Shown: positions 8,081 through 17,124, counted from the stretch's first letter. The stretch: DNA of 64,000 nucleotides from Cloacimonetes bacterium SCGC AAA252-N17 (GCA_000404785.1 ASNI01000001.1:1-64000), one strand, 5' to 3'. Made by a program: numbers and translations. The notes: generated from the letters alone by a model not told the origin.

Positions 8081-9652
8081 CTACTCTAACTCATCTGCGT
8101 GGGCAAACATTTCATTGAGAGAGCCATACTGCTCAAAAAGCTTCAGTGCTGCCTGCAGTTGGGGATCCTTTCTGATCGCGATCTTGTTCCCTTCCTGAAG
8201 TCCGAATTTGTTACTGATGATCTGAGACTCAATCGCATTTCTCAGCCACGGTTCGGAATCAGCAAGTTCTTCATCGGTAAATTCGATATCCTTTTCATCA
8301 ATACTATCAACAAACTCATCAAAGAGTTCGTCATCAACATAGAAATTCTCATCAATATCTACTTGGGAAAGGAATTCTACGGCAAAGGGGAAAAAGACAT
8401 TTTTCCTGCGCACTTCCATCTCAAAGGAGTTCAGTGTATCCTGCTCAATAATAATGTCCGGAGTTATCCCACCACCACCATAGACTTCGCGACCGCTGAT
8501 TGTATAGAACACCTGAGTTGAATCTTTATCTTTTATGCTCTTTTTTGTAAGATCGATACGCTTATTCTTTTTGATGGCATCTTCATTAGCATCATCATGA
8601 ATACAGCGTCCACTCTCTATATAATATTTTGATGTGGTGATCTTCAAGCCATAATTCATAGGAAGTGGAAAGAGCTGCTGTACAGAACCTTTGCCAAAAC
8701 TGTTTTTCCCCACGACGAGCGCTTTATCCCAATCCTGAAGAGAGCCGGAAAAAATTTCTGCTGCGCTCGCACTTGCCTGATTCACCATCACAATGATCGG
8801 AATTCCTTCAAAGGCATAATTGTCTTTTGTGAAAAATTTTCTATTGAACGTCGCGACTCTTCCTTTTGTTTCGACAACGAGTTTGTCTTTCGGAAGGAAC
8901 TGGTCAACGGTCTCGATAGCAGTGCTGAGGAGACCGCCCGGATTGGAGCGAACATCGATGAGTAATCCTTTGATGCCCTGCTTTTCAAGATCCACCATTG
9001 CATTATGTAGATCATCTCCGGTACTGGCATTAAAGTTTGTGATACGGACATAGCCGATATCTCCAACTTTATACGCATAGGGAACGCTATCCATCTTTAC
9101 TTTGTCGCGCTCAATAACGACGTCGAAATTTTCATCAAGACCTTCACGCTTGATAGTGATAGTCACCTCAGAACCCTTCGGTCCGCGAAGATGTTCCACG
9201 GCTTTCGTGGAAGTCCATCCTTCGGTTGACATGCTGTCCACCGCAACGATCTCATCTCCGGCCATAAGATTCGCTTTGTAGGCAGGAGTCGCCTCGATCA
9301 CGGAGATCACAGTAATATAATCAGTATCTCCCGAGGAGATGTGAATACCCAATCCACCGAACTCCCCTTTTGTACTTGTCTGCAGGTCTGCAAATTCCTC
9401 AGGTGTAAGCAGGGTTGTGTAAGGATCGAGTGAATCCAACATACCATTAATAGCGCCCTCAAAGATCTCTTGCGCGTCAACTTCTTCGACATACACATGG
9501 TTGAGTCTGGTGATGATATCAGTAAAGAGCTTCATATAATCATACAGACTACCTTGTGTGCTCTCAGCTTTTGCGAAACCAACCCTGCCGATCAAACAGC
9601 CAAAAATAAGTGTGACAACAACGACAAGGATCAATACTTGTTTTTTCTTCAT
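8081..9652 (-). CDS. ctpA: C-terminal processing peptidase, S41 family, with PDZ domain
   Basis: The 523-residue protein is an exported serine protease that trims periplasmic proteins from their C-termini. An N-terminal hydrophobic segment (1-27) is followed by the N-terminal helical region (DSLDPYTT), a PDZ domain (~95-170, FGGLGIHIS) and the S41 core. The catalytic pair is visible as Ser296 in ASASAAEI and Lys321 in FGKGSVQQ, 25 residues apart as in E. coli Prc. The C-terminal ~130 residues are acidic and not assigned. It starts 3 nt after the thymidylate kinase stop, so the two are probably cotranscribed. Family assignment is secure; the substrate is not known. Confidence 0.95.
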   Translation of the reverse strand: MKKKQVLILVVVVTLIFGCLIGRVGFAKAESTQGSLYDYMKLFTDIITRLNHVYVEEVDAQEIFEGAINGMLDSLDPYTTLLTPEEFADLQTSTKGEFGGLGIHISSGDTDYITVISVIEATPAYKANLMAGDEIVAVDSMSTEGWTSTKAVEHLRGPKGSEVTITIKREGLDENFDVVIERDKVKMDSVPYAYKVGDIGYVRITNFNASTGDDLHNAMVDLEKQGIKGLLIDVRSNPGGLLSTAIETVDQFLPKDKLVVETKGRVATFNRKFFTKDNYAFEGIPIIVMVNQASASAAEIFSGSLQDWDKALVVGKNSFGKGSVQQLFPLPMNYGLKITTSKYYIESGRCIHDDANEDAIKKNKRIDLTKKSIKDKDSTQVFYTISGREVYGGGGITPDIIIEQDTLNSFEMEVRRKNVFFPFAVEFLSQVDIDENFYVDDELFDEFVDSIDEKDIEFTDEELADSEPWLRNAIESQIISNKFGLQEGNKIAIRKDPQLQAALKLFEQYGSLNEMFAHADELE

Positions 9653-9655
9653 TTT

Positions 9656-10306
9656 TTACTCACCTGATAAATCATTGAATTTATTTTTCATGTCTTTCAT
9701 TATATCCTGATGAATTTCTTCTACATTCTTCGTCCCGTTAATGACCACTACCCGTTCGGGTTCCTTTTCGGCCAGTTTGAGATAGCCGGCTCTCACCCTT
9801 TTATGAAAATCAATATCTTCGCTTTCCAGGCGGTCGATATCCTCGGCTTTTGTGCCGTTATGCAGCCGATCAAGACCGATTTCGACAGGGACATCAACAA
9901 TATATGTCACATCGGGTTTTAGTCCAGTTGTGGCGATCGTATTTATGATCTCTATGTCTTTCTTCGGAATTTCACGGGCTGCTCCCTGATAGGCGAAGGT
10001 GGAATCATAGTACCTGTCACTGATAACGATTGTCCCTTCCTGTAAAGCAGGAATGATCCATTCGAGGGTATGCTGGGCTCGGCTTGCCATATAGAGGAAT
10101 ACTTCAGTAAGCCGGTTCATCTCAGTAAATTTTTTATTAAGAAGAAGGGATCTGATCTCTTCGGAGATTCGTGGACCTCCCGGTTCTCTCGTAAGCAAAA
10201 CGCTCTGCCCAAATGAGCGGAGTTTTTCCGCTAGAAGCTTTGCTTGTGTGCTTTTCCCGCAACCTTCTATACCTTCAAAAGTTATAAAAAGACCTTTTTT
10301 ATTCAT
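9656..10306 (-). CDS. tmk: Thymidylate kinase
   Basis: This 216-residue enzyme phosphorylates dTMP to dTDP for DNA synthesis. The P-loop EGIEGCGKST is at residues 11-20, followed by the TREPGG motif, and SDRYYDSTFAYQG carries the substrate-binding DR. I chose the ATG at 10306 (MNKKGLF) over an upstream ATG at 10345, because the longer frame would run into the adjacent tRNA-Arg gene. Length is normal for the family. The tRNA lies directly upstream on the same strand and ctpA directly downstream. Confidence 0.96.
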   Translation of the reverse strand: MNKKGLFITFEGIEGCGKSTQAKLLAEKLRSFGQSVLLTREPGGPRISEEIRSLLLNKKFTEMNRLTEVFLYMASRAQHTLEWIIPALQEGTIVISDRYYDSTFAYQGAAREIPKKDIEIINTIATTGLKPDVTYIVDVPVEIGLDRLHNGTKAEDIDRLESEDIDFHKRVRAGYLKLAEKEPERVVVINGTKNVEEIHQDIMKDMKNKFNDLSGE

Positions 10307-10315
10307 AATATAAAA

Positions 10316-10392
10316 TGGCACGCCCGGAGGGAGTCGAACCCCCAACTCACGGATCCGAAGTCCGTTGCTCTATCCAGTTGAACTACGGGCGC
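10316..10392 (-). tRNA. tRNA-Arg (anticodon TCG)
   Basis: This is a 77-nt cloverleaf with encoded CCA. The acceptor stem GCGCCCG pairs with CGGGCGT, the T arm has GGTTCGACTCC, and the anticodon loop CTTCGGA gives TCG, reading CGA codons. It sits 9 nt before the tmk start. Confidence 0.96.
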
Positions 10393-10502
10393 AGCGTCAC
10401 TCCATTTGCCGGGAGTAGTATTTTCTGTCAATAATTCTATCAAACAAATAACTGGACAATGAAATTTTTTATTCTCTTTATCAAGACCCTGCTTGGTAAC
10501 GG

Positions 10503-10660
10503 ATTAGTCACTAAATTTTAAAATCCTTACATTTTTTGGCAAAAGATTTTTGGCAACTAACAAACACTAACAACAACGAACTTTTTTTATTTTTTGTTAG
10601 ATTTTGTTCGTTTTGTTCGTTGCTAATTCTTTGGTTTCGGTTTATCCGAGTTAGGATTTA
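10503..10660 (+). repeat. Dispersed repeat family, copy 1
   Basis: This ~158-bp AT-rich element begins ATTAGTCAC, contains GGCAAAAG, CAACTAAC, GTTCGTTTTGTTCGTTGC and GGTTTCGG, and ends CCGAGTTAGG. It is repeated at 15934-16163 (same strand, with two insertions) and 33563-33681 (opposite strand, left part missing). GCAAC...CGAAC and GTTCG...GTTGC form imperfect inverted halves around a T-rich loop. No ORF is supported inside it. Confidence 0.9.
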
Positions 10661-10667
10661 ATGTTGC

Positions 10668-10811
10668 GTTCCCAAACTGGGGTTTAGGAACAAGGAAAAG
10701 TGTTTTTCTTTGGCTCTTTCTTTTGTAACAAAATAAAAGAAAGGGCATTTCTCATATTGTTCTGAAATATGAGTGCATCCTTTATTCCCGCCAGCTGGCG
10801 GGCTCGGGAAT
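10668..10811. repeat. Cluster of four palindromes
   Basis: Within 144 bp there are four hairpins: GTTCCCAAAC/GTTTAGGAAC (10668-10691), a 12-bp stem GCTCTTTCTTTT/AAAAGAAAGGGC (10713-10746), CTCATATT/AATATGAG (10751-10773), and the perfect 16-bp palindrome CCCGCCAGCTGGCGGG (10787-10802) set within ATTCCCG...CGGGAAT. The core of the last recurs at 49189. These resemble dispersed REP-like sequences. Confidence 0.8.
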
Positions 10812-10890
10812 GACAATTTATTTTTCGTAAAGATTTGTTTAAGTTATGATTTATTCTATCAGCCAAATTATATATGATAAAATTTAATTG

Positions 10891-10920
10891 TTGACATTTA
10901 ATCTCCTCTGAATGGCTATT
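10891..10920 (+). promoter_or_regulatory. Possible promoter for the K+ channel gene
   Basis: TTGACA at 10891-10896 lies 46 nt before the ATG. The -10 is weak (GCTATT at an 18-bp spacing), so this rests mainly on the perfect -35 and its position. Confidence 0.35.
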
Positions 10921-10942
10921 AACCATAAGTGAGTTTGCTTAT

Positions 10943-11971
10943 ATGAAAGGATATGTTACTTCTAAACTTCTAAAAAAATTCCTCTTTGCAGGTTCTGCAC
11001 TGCTGATCGTTATTTTCGGCTCGACTGCTGTGTACTGGTTCATTGCAGGTGACAATTATTCAATGATGGACTGTCTTTACATGACCGTTATCACTATCTC
11101 TACTATCGGATATTCTGAAATTATTGATCTTTCCGGACACAACTTCGGCAGGATCTTTACTATGATCATTGCCTTCACTGGTGTTGGCATTCTCACTTAC
11201 GTACTTTCAACGATTACTGCTTTTACGGTCGAAGGAGAATTAAAGGCGACCTTCAGGAGAAGAAAGATGGAAAAAAAGATAGAACGATTAAAAAATCATT
11301 ATATTGTGTGCGGTGTGGGACAGGTTGGTCTACATATTATTAATGAATTATATGCAACTGGTAGAAACAGTGTGGTTATTGCCCAAAATGAAGAGCAGAT
11401 CTCACGTCTGTCGGAACGCTTCCCGGGGCAGGTTTATATTGAAGGAGATCCTATCGAGGATACAGTACTGAAAAAAGCGGAAATTGAAAAAGCAATCGGG
11501 CTCTTTGCTGCAATGGATGATGACAATAAGAATCTTATCATAAGTCTTTCTGCGCGACAGATGAACCCGAACATAAAGGTCGTGGCAAGCTGTCATAACA
11601 ATATGAATGCAGAGAAGATGAAGACAGCCGGTGCAAATGCAGTCGTTTCCCCGACACTGATTGGCGGACTGAGAATGGCTTCTGAAATGATACGACCAAC
11701 TGTGGTTACTTTCCTGGATACAATGCTTCGCGACACCAATAAGAACCTTCGCATTGAAGAAATTCCGCTCCCTGATTCCTTTGAAGGAAAGCAATTGAAA
11801 GACCTCAATTTAAAGCAATTTAAGGACACACTTCTCCTTGCAGTTCACACAAAAATAGGATGGATTTACAACCCAAATGAAACCTATACGGCCGTGAAGG
11901 GAACATCCCTAATAATTATGACAACTCCGCAGGAACGCTTATCTATTGAGAAATATCTTTTAAAGAAATAA
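10943..11971 (+). CDS. Two-TM potassium channel with RCK/TrkA regulatory domain
   Basis: The 342-residue protein has TM1 (~13-34), a pore loop with filter TIGYS (54-58), TM2 (~70-94), then a cytoplasmic RCK-N Rossmann domain with GVGQVG (~124-129) and an RCK-C (TrkA-C) domain (~255-340). This is the MthK-like architecture; K+ flux gated by a nucleotide or ion ligand is inferred. The usual filter TVGYG has Ser in place of the last Gly. It is followed 26 nt later by the STAS-kinase gene on the same strand, so cotranscription is likely. No strong Shine-Dalgarno is visible. Confidence 0.9.
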   Translation: MKGYVTSKLLKKFLFAGSALLIVIFGSTAVYWFIAGDNYSMMDCLYMTVITISTIGYSEIIDLSGHNFGRIFTMIIAFTGVGILTYVLSTITAFTVEGELKATFRRRKMEKKIERLKNHYIVCGVGQVGLHIINELYATGRNSVVIAQNEEQISRLSERFPGQVYIEGDPIEDTVLKKAEIEKAIGLFAAMDDDNKNLIISLSARQMNPNIKVVASCHNNMNAEKMKTAGANAVVSPTLIGGLRMASEMIRPTVVTFLDTMLRDTNKNLRIEEIPLPDSFEGKQLKDLNLKQFKDTLLLAVHTKIGWIYNPNETYTAVKGTSLIIMTTPQERLSIEKYLLKK

Positions 11972-11997
11972 TTCTTCAACCTCCAAAGAGGGTACCA

Positions 11998-14352
11998 ATG
12001 TTCGAAATTAAGATTCAATTACTAGAAGATATTCCCTGCCTGATCCTTAAAGGACGTCTCGATGGATTGGGTGCTGACCTTTTTGAGAAACAAACCGAAA
12101 AACTGCATCCGAACTCTTTTCACTGGATAGTTGACTTCCGGAATGTTGACTATATGTCCAGCGCAGGAATACGGGCTCTGCTACTTAGAGAAAAAGAACT
12201 CCGAAATAAAGGCGGCAAGCTCATTCTGTTCGATATGGATCGGGATGTCGCAAAGGTTCTCCGGCTTACCGGACTCTCAAAACACTTCACTGTTACCTCA
12301 AACCGGGAAGATGCAATTGCTCACATCAGCCACATGAAAAAAGCAGATGGGCATAAAGAGGAATTCACACGGCAGGGATGCACCTACCTCTGCACCGGCG
12401 AGCTCAAGACAAATTGTTCAATAGACATTTGGAATAATGAAAAAAAGTCTCATACGTCCAGATTTGATAAAAGCTCACTTATTCAAACAAATCTGAAAGA
12501 ACTCGGGCTTTCCTTGGGCATTGGCGGATTTGGTAACTCTTCAGCGCAGGCGCAGGAAGGATTGGGATTGCTCGTGTCTCTGACAACCGCAGCGGGCGTA
12601 TCTCCTGCAGATGGATACTGCAGGCCTGACTTTCTTTTTACGAACACACCCATCGAGGTGCAATTATATATCGCTCAGGCAATTAGTTTTTCTGGAGAAC
12701 ATTCGGTAATGATAAAAAGAGAATCTCAAGACACGATAACTTTGGGAAAACTTCTTGAAACCTTCTCTAAGTATTTTGAATCAAAGATGGAGGAAACCCC
12801 ACCTGCATTCGGGTTTGTTTGTGCGGCTGATGTTGAAACGCTTCACTCATCGAAGATCGAGACAAAGAGAGACCTCTTTATGCACGAATTTACTGCGTGT
12901 AAAACAGAAACCGACAAAAAAGCGCTCATCATTGGTATATACTACGACCATAAAGCTCTTTCGGAAAATGATGACTTAAGACCCCCCCTAAAGAACCTGC
13001 AACTTATTTCCATCACTTCAAAACTGTATCCAAATGCGTTTTTATTAGGTAATGGATTTTCTATGAAAATTCAGAACTTTGGGGATATTGTGTCCCAAAT
13101 CACAAAGACAGAATACATCAATGATGTTATTCATATAGAGCCGGGAACGGAGATCACCAATGCTAAAACATGGATATTTCTTCCGTCTGTTATACGATCC
13201 GCAGAAGAAAAACGGCTCACCATCGAAACGGTTGAGGGAACTTCCTATAATTCTGAATGGAACACCATCATTCGCAGGATATATGCTGACTGCGGAAAAG
13301 TCATACTCAGCCAGCTTCATGGCGGGTTTACCTCAACAACCTTCCGCGTGACAAGTTATGATAAAGACGGACGCCGGCTTCTTCCGACTGTCCTAAAGAT
13401 CGGCTCGATAAAAAACAATGATAACGAAGTGAACGCCTATCATAAATATGTGAAAAGATTCATACTCAATAACAGCACGACCATTATGGGAACGACCACT
13501 CACAAGAATTGGGGTGGACTGCGTTATAACTTTTTGGGAATAAACGGACCGGACAGCACGCTCGTTTGGCTGACGGATTATTATAAGAAATATCCTGCAA
13601 AAAAACTCATCCCGCTTTTTGACCGCATTTTTACTGACATTCTAAAACCCTGGTATGGTCAGCCACATTGGGAGCATATCTATCCCTATTGTGAGCACTC
13701 TCCCCTGATTTTATTTCCAAATATTTTTGAATGCCTTGAGCATGAGTTGGGAATTTCTGCTGATACAGAAATAATTCAATGTGATGAATTGGGTAGAAAA
13801 ATTATCAATCCCTTCTACTTTCTCAAGCACGAATATCCACTTCGTAAAGGACAGTCAAAGTTGTGGTACAAAGCAGTAACTCACGGCGATCTGAACATGC
13901 AGAATATTTTGCTCGACGAGAAAGAAAATATCTATATCATAGATTTTTCCGAGACCAAGCCGCGAAATATCATTGCAGATTTTGCACGTCTGGAACCTAT
14001 CTTTAAGATTGAAATGTGTTCGGTTACGAACGAGGAGGAACTCAAAGAAATGCTTGAGTTTGAACAGGGACTTTTGCAGGCAGAGACGCTTGGAGAAACT
14101 CCGAAATTCACATATCGAGGCAATGACCCGATGGTTGAAAAAGCATACAGGATGATCTGTAAGCTGCGCGAGTATGCCAATGTGGTCACCATCTTTGAAA
14201 ATGACATAATCCCTTATCTTATCGCGCTTTTGGAGTGGACATACAGCGTGGTCTGCTACACTCAACTCAGCACAACTAAGAAAAAGTATGCTCTTTACAG
14301 CGCTGCGCTCATGTGTGAAAAGATACTGGATCTCGAAAAGGGCAATGCGTGA
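11998..14352 (+). CDS. STAS domain fused to an aminoglycoside-phosphotransferase-like kinase
   Basis: The 784-residue protein begins with an anti-sigma-factor-antagonist STAS domain (~1-110); [12 protein letters not shown] places the usual phosphorylatable serine at 54/55. Residues ~115-430 contain glycine-rich stretches ([17 protein letters not shown]) that I cannot assign. The C-terminal part resembles the APH/choline-kinase fold: HGGFTSTTF (~441) as a glycine-rich loop, VLKIG (Lys ~467) as ATP lysine, HGDLNMQN (~629) as catalytic loop and IDFSE (~648) as metal site. It probably takes part in a partner-switching signalling pathway, but the substrate and partner are unknown. The ATP-site motifs look intact. 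Its stop overlaps the GTG start of exonuclease III. Confidence 0.82.
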   Translation: MFEIKIQLLEDIPCLILKGRLDGLGADLFEKQTEKLHPNSFHWIVDFRNVDYMSSAGIRALLLREKELRNKGGKLILFDMDRDVAKVLRLTGLSKHFTVTSNREDAIAHISHMKKADGHKEEFTRQGCTYLCTGELKTNCSIDIWNNEKKSHTSRFDKSSLIQTNLKELGLSLGIGGFGNSSAQAQEGLGLLVSLTTAAGVSPADGYCRPDFLFTNTPIEVQLYIAQAISFSGEHSVMIKRESQDTITLGKLLETFSKYFESKMEETPPAFGFVCAADVETLHSSKIETKRDLFMHEFTACKTETDKKALIIGIYYDHKALSENDDLRPPLKNLQLISITSKLYPNAFLLGNGFSMKIQNFGDIVSQITKTEYINDVIHIEPGTEITNAKTWIFLPSVIRSAEEKRLTIETVEGTSYNSEWNTIIRRIYADCGKVILSQLHGGFTSTTFRVTSYDKDGRRLLPTVLKIGSIKNNDNEVNAYHKYVKRFILNNSTTIMGTTTHKNWGGLRYNFLGINGPDSTLVWLTDYYKKYPAKKLIPLFDRIFTDILKPWYGQPHWEHIYPYCEHSPLILFPNIFECLEHELGISADTEIIQCDELGRKIINPFYFLKHEYPLRKGQSKLWYKAVTHGDLNMQNILLDEKENIYIIDFSETKPRNIIADFARLEPIFKIEMCSVTNEEELKEMLEFEQGLLQAETLGETPKFTYRGNDPMVEKAYRMICKLREYANVVTIFENDIIPYLIALLEWTYSVVCYTQLSTTKKKYALYSAALMCEKILDLEKGNA

Positions 14353-15107
14353 AAATCTATAAAATGCTATCGTGGAATGTGAACGGGCTTCGGGCTGTGC
14401 TGAAAAAAGGATTTGATGAGTTCGTCCAAAAAGAAGATCCCGATATTCTCTGCTTGCAGGAAATAAAACTTCAAGCCGATCAGGTTGAGTTGAACTTTTT
14501 GCACTACCATGACTACTGGAATTATGCAGAGAAAAAGGGCTATTCCGGCACTGCGATATTCACCAAAGAAAAACCCTTAAATGCTTTTAATGATATGGGG
14601 ATCATGCACGATAATGAAGGTCGGGTCATCACGCTGGAATATGATAATTTTTATCTTGTGAATGTGTACGCCCCGAACTCTCAAAGGGGACTCACTCGTC
14701 TTGAATACCGGCAGTTGTGGGATAAGGACTTTCTTGCTTATATGAAAACTTTGGACGCTGACAAACCGGTTATCTTTTGCGGAGACCTTAATGTAGCACA
14801 TAAAGAAATAGATTTAGCTCGACCAAAAGACAATCATCACAATGCGGGTTTCACCGATGAGGAGCGTGAAGATTTCTCGCACATAATCGATGCTGGATTT
14901 ATCGACACTTTTCGGGAATTCAATCATGAGGGCGGAAATTATTCATGGTGGAGCTATATGTTCAACGCCAGGGCAAACAATGTGGGTTGGAGAATTGATT
15001 ATTTTGTAATTTCACATGTGTTGCGACCCAACCTGAAAAATGCTTTTATTCTTCCTGATGCCATGGGCTCAGATCACTGCCCTGTTGGGATAGAAATAGA
15101 AATTTGA
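14349..15107 (+). CDS. xth: Exodeoxyribonuclease III (AP endonuclease, EEP fold)
   Basis: This 252-residue enzyme cleaves DNA at abasic sites and removes 3' blocking groups in base-excision repair. Family motifs in order are [15 protein letters not shown] (metal-binding Glu), [23 protein letters not shown] and the C-terminal SDHCPV with the catalytic Asp-His. The start is GTG at 14349, which overlaps the TGA of the STAS-kinase gene as GTGA; this implies translational coupling. Length is typical. Confidence 0.96.
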   Translation: MKIYKMLSWNVNGLRAVLKKGFDEFVQKEDPDILCLQEIKLQADQVELNFLHYHDYWNYAEKKGYSGTAIFTKEKPLNAFNDMGIMHDNEGRVITLEYDNFYLVNVYAPNSQRGLTRLEYRQLWDKDFLAYMKTLDADKPVIFCGDLNVAHKEIDLARPKDNHHNAGFTDEEREDFSHIIDAGFIDTFREFNHEGGNYSWWSYMFNARANNVGWRIDYFVISHVLRPNLKNAFILPDAMGSDHCPVGIEIEI

Positions 15108-15404
15108 ACTGATTTTCTTTCCGCTTGAAATCATCATCCTCTTAATTTATCAATCGTATTTGGAATCCTAACCTGGACAAGCACGCACCAAAAAAAGAAA
15201 ATATTTAAACACCTATTTCCACCGATAATATCCGATTAAATTCATAATTCAAAGTTAATAATTTCTTTTGAATTTTGGATTTTTTGATATAGGAGGTAAC
15301 AGTTTTTTTAATTATACAATTGCTTGATTATTTCATGTGTTTTTTATTGACAGTGAAACTAAATATTTACCAAATGTATTTAAATATTATGGAGATATTA
15401 ACAC
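15108..15404. other. Intergenic, no gene seen
   Basis: This stretch is AT-rich. It contains an isolated GGAGGT (15292) with no start codon behind it and a TTGACA at 15347-15352 without a clear -10. No hairpin terminator for the upstream gene is evident. Confidence 0.6.
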
Positions 15405-15497
15405 ATGGCATATACAGAGAAGTTAGGCAAATTATGTAATTTTAATCAGTATAATATATTTTATGTGCCGACAAAACATCACATAAGTAGGGGTTGA
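15405..15497 (+). CDS. Possible 30-aa leader ORF
   Basis: ATG at 15405 lies 10 nt after GGAG (15391-15394) and encodes a 30-residue peptide beginning MAYTEKLGKLCN. Its stop TGA (15495-15497) ends 2 nt before the ATG of the next gene, so it could be a translationally coupled leader. No family is recognised; chance cannot be ruled out. Confidence 0.35.
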   Translation: MAYTEKLGKLCNFNQYNIFYVPTKHHISRG

Positions 15498-15499
15498 AT

Positions 15500-15934
15500 A
15501 TGGATGATTATGAGAAATACGAAGAAGATTGCAAAAAGATAATAAAAGCTAACGCACGCCTATTAAATGAGTTTGAGATTTGGCTGAAATCATCAGGACT
15601 ATCTCATAAAACGATTAACAACCATGTTTCAAACATTGACTTCTACATAAACGAATATTTGCTTTATGAAGATGCAACTGAGGCAAAAGATGGTATTCAC
15701 GCTGTAGGAATGTTTCTTGGTTACTGGTTTATAAAAAAGGCAATGTGGGCAAGCAGGTCAAGCATAAAGGGCTATGCAACGAGTCTCAAGAAGTTCTACA
15801 CTTTCCTACATGAAAAAGGTTGGGTAGATAAAGAAGACCTAACTTACTTGAATCAAACGATAAAAGAAAATATGAGTGAATGGTTGGCGACCATAGAGCG
15901 CTATGAGGACCCATTAGTTGAAGATGTTTGGTAA
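15500..15934 (+). CDS. Stand-alone integrase-type SAM-like (core-binding) domain protein
   Basis: The 144-residue protein resembles the N-terminal DNA-binding domain of tyrosine recombinases: a helix ending LNEFEIWLKSSGLS, KTINNHVSNIDFYI, and RSSIKGYATSLKKFYTFLHEKGWV. The catalytic domain (Arg...His-x-x-Arg...Tyr) is absent and the frame stops at 15934, where the dispersed repeat begins. It may be a remnant of a recombinase or a small DNA-binding protein in its own right. ATG 15500 follows AGGGG; a TTG at 15494 is an alternative. The function in vivo is unknown. Confidence 0.7.
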   Translation: MDDYEKYEEDCKKIIKANARLLNEFEIWLKSSGLSHKTINNHVSNIDFYINEYLLYEDATEAKDGIHAVGMFLGYWFIKKAMWASRSSIKGYATSLKKFYTFLHEKGWVDKEDLTYLNQTIKENMSEWLATIERYEDPLVEDVW

Positions 15935-16163
15935 TTAGTCACTTAATTCTTAAATCCTTACAATTTTTGGCAAAAGAATTTTTAGCAACTAACTCCAGTT
16001 GAATAGAAAAAAAGATTCAACGGAGCAGGCAAACACTAACAATAACGAACTTTTTTATTTCTTTTTAGATTTTGTTCGTTTTGTTCGTTGCTAAATGTTT
16101 TTTGGTTTCGGTTTACCCTGTTGGAATACTTATCCTACGGGGTTTACCCGAGTTAGGAATTAA
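15934..16163 (+). repeat. Dispersed repeat family, copy 2, with two nested hairpin insertions
   Basis: This is the same element as 10503-10660, starting ATTAGTCAC at the stop codon of the SAM-like gene and ending CCGAGTTAGG. Relative to copy 1 it carries extra DNA at 15994-16030 (37 bp, CTCCAGTTGAAT paired with ATTCAACGGAG) and at 16116-16146 (31 bp, CCCTGTTGGA paired with TCCTACGGGG). The second insertion is flanked by GTTTA on both sides. Confidence 0.9.
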
Positions 16164-16811
16164 ATGAAGAATAACGTCCTCAAAATATTTGTAATACTCT
16201 TTCTTGCATGTGCCCTGCTCAATGCTGATAAGAGTAAAAACTCGGCGCATACCCATTATTGTATGGTGCTGTACGGGAAGAATCAACTCCTTTTAGATTC
16301 CATCAAATCACATAAAAACATATCAGTCATTTATAATCCTTTACCCAATATAAATGGTTTCGGCTTAAACACCTGGTATATTCAGGAAGATCACACGTCA
16401 TATTACGGATTTAAGGAAAGTCTATTTGTTATCCAGCCCTCTACTAATATCCTCTATAAATCTCTCACCATAAAGCTGGGTATAAATGTAATCATCCTTA
16501 GTGAAGGAGAAGAACCCGGAATGAAGGCATGGCTTCCGGCGTTTGAAATAAAGCTCGGAAATTTAAATAAACTCTATTTTTCAGCCGGTTATAGGTCAGA
16601 ATTATTTTTCGGTCGTTTAACCGCAAACCTCAATTATAGATTTAATGATAACACATCAAGCATAATGCTCGGATACGCCTATTTCGATGATGGTAATGAT
16701 GGATATTCCGGCTTCACCTATAAGATCGACTACACGATTTTTCAGAGAATCCTGTTGCGTGTTTGGGGTAATGCAAATTTTTCCCGAAAGCTTTATGGAA
16801 CTCAAGTGTGA
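16164..16811 (+). CDS. Hypothetical exported protein, possibly a small outer-membrane barrel
   Basis: I do not recognise this 215-residue protein. A signal peptide is visible (1-21, VILFLACALLNA). The rest is rich in alternating hydrophobic and aromatic strands (TIKLGINVIIL, LYFSAGYRSELFF, LTANLNYRF, SIMLGYAYFDDG), which suggests membrane beta-strands. It begins right after a dispersed repeat (CCGAGTTAGG ends at about 16156), so its promoter may lie inside the repeat. It has no clear operon partner. Confidence 0.6.
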   Translation: MKNNVLKIFVILFLACALLNADKSKNSAHTHYCMVLYGKNQLLLDSIKSHKNISVIYNPLPNINGFGLNTWYIQEDHTSYYGFKESLFVIQPSTNILYKSLTIKLGINVIILSEGEEPGMKAWLPAFEIKLGNLNKLYFSAGYRSELFFGRLTANLNYRFNDNTSSIMLGYAYFDDGNDGYSGFTYKIDYTIFQRILLRVWGNANFSRKLYGTQV

Positions 16812-16931
16812 ATTGGAGTGTTGTTTTAAGAAATAGATAGCCATACATTTTCCAATAAATTGACAAAAATGATAATTTTAAAAATATTCCCACAACTCGG
16901 GAGTACAAAAAATGAAACTTACAGTTATCGC

Positions 16932-17015
16932 CCCCGAGTTAAAACTCGGGGCTAATAATAGTAACCCAATTTATTCATGCCATTTTTTTGATTAGCCCCG
17001 TCCTTCAGGGCGGGG
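16932..17015. repeat. Nested palindromic element
   Basis: Two strong hairpins, CCCCGAGTT/AACTCGGGG (16932-16951) and CCCCGTCC/GGGCGGGG (16996-17015), flank a linker. GGGGCTAAT (16948-16956) and ATTAGCCCC (16991-16999) can also pair with each other, giving an alternative long-range fold. No ORF is present. It looks like a dispersed structured repeat. Confidence 0.8.
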
Positions 17016-17036
17016 TAGGATGCCAACCCACCCATT

Positions 17037-17055
17037 AAGCACTTTAGTGCTTTTA
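17037..17055 (+). terminator. Terminator-like hairpin
   Basis: AAGCAC/GTGCTT with a TTTA loop is followed by TTATATTTTTTT. It could end plus-strand transcription from the 16.2-kb gene. Confidence 0.55.
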
Positions 17056-17075
17056 TATTTTTTTATTCATTAAGA

Positions 17076-17104
17076 AAGCCCCGACATTACATCAGGGCTT
17101 TTCA
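17076..17104 (-). terminator. Terminator of the kbl operon, possibly bidirectional
   Basis: AAGCCC and GGGCTT are separated by 13 nt, 20 nt beyond the kbl stop. On the minus strand T-rich sequence follows; plus-strand sequence past the stem is also T-rich. Confidence 0.6.
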
Positions 17105-17124
17105 TTTTATCTGATTGGATTGTA

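Noticed and set aside
10307..10345. Upstream ATG for thymidylate kinase
   Set aside because: It would place 13 residues over the tRNA-Arg 3' end; the ATG at 10306 begins exactly at the normal N-terminus.
10684..10926. 80-codon minus-strand ORF
   Set aside because: It is formed by the palindrome cluster and the K+ channel upstream region; composition and lack of homology features point to chance.
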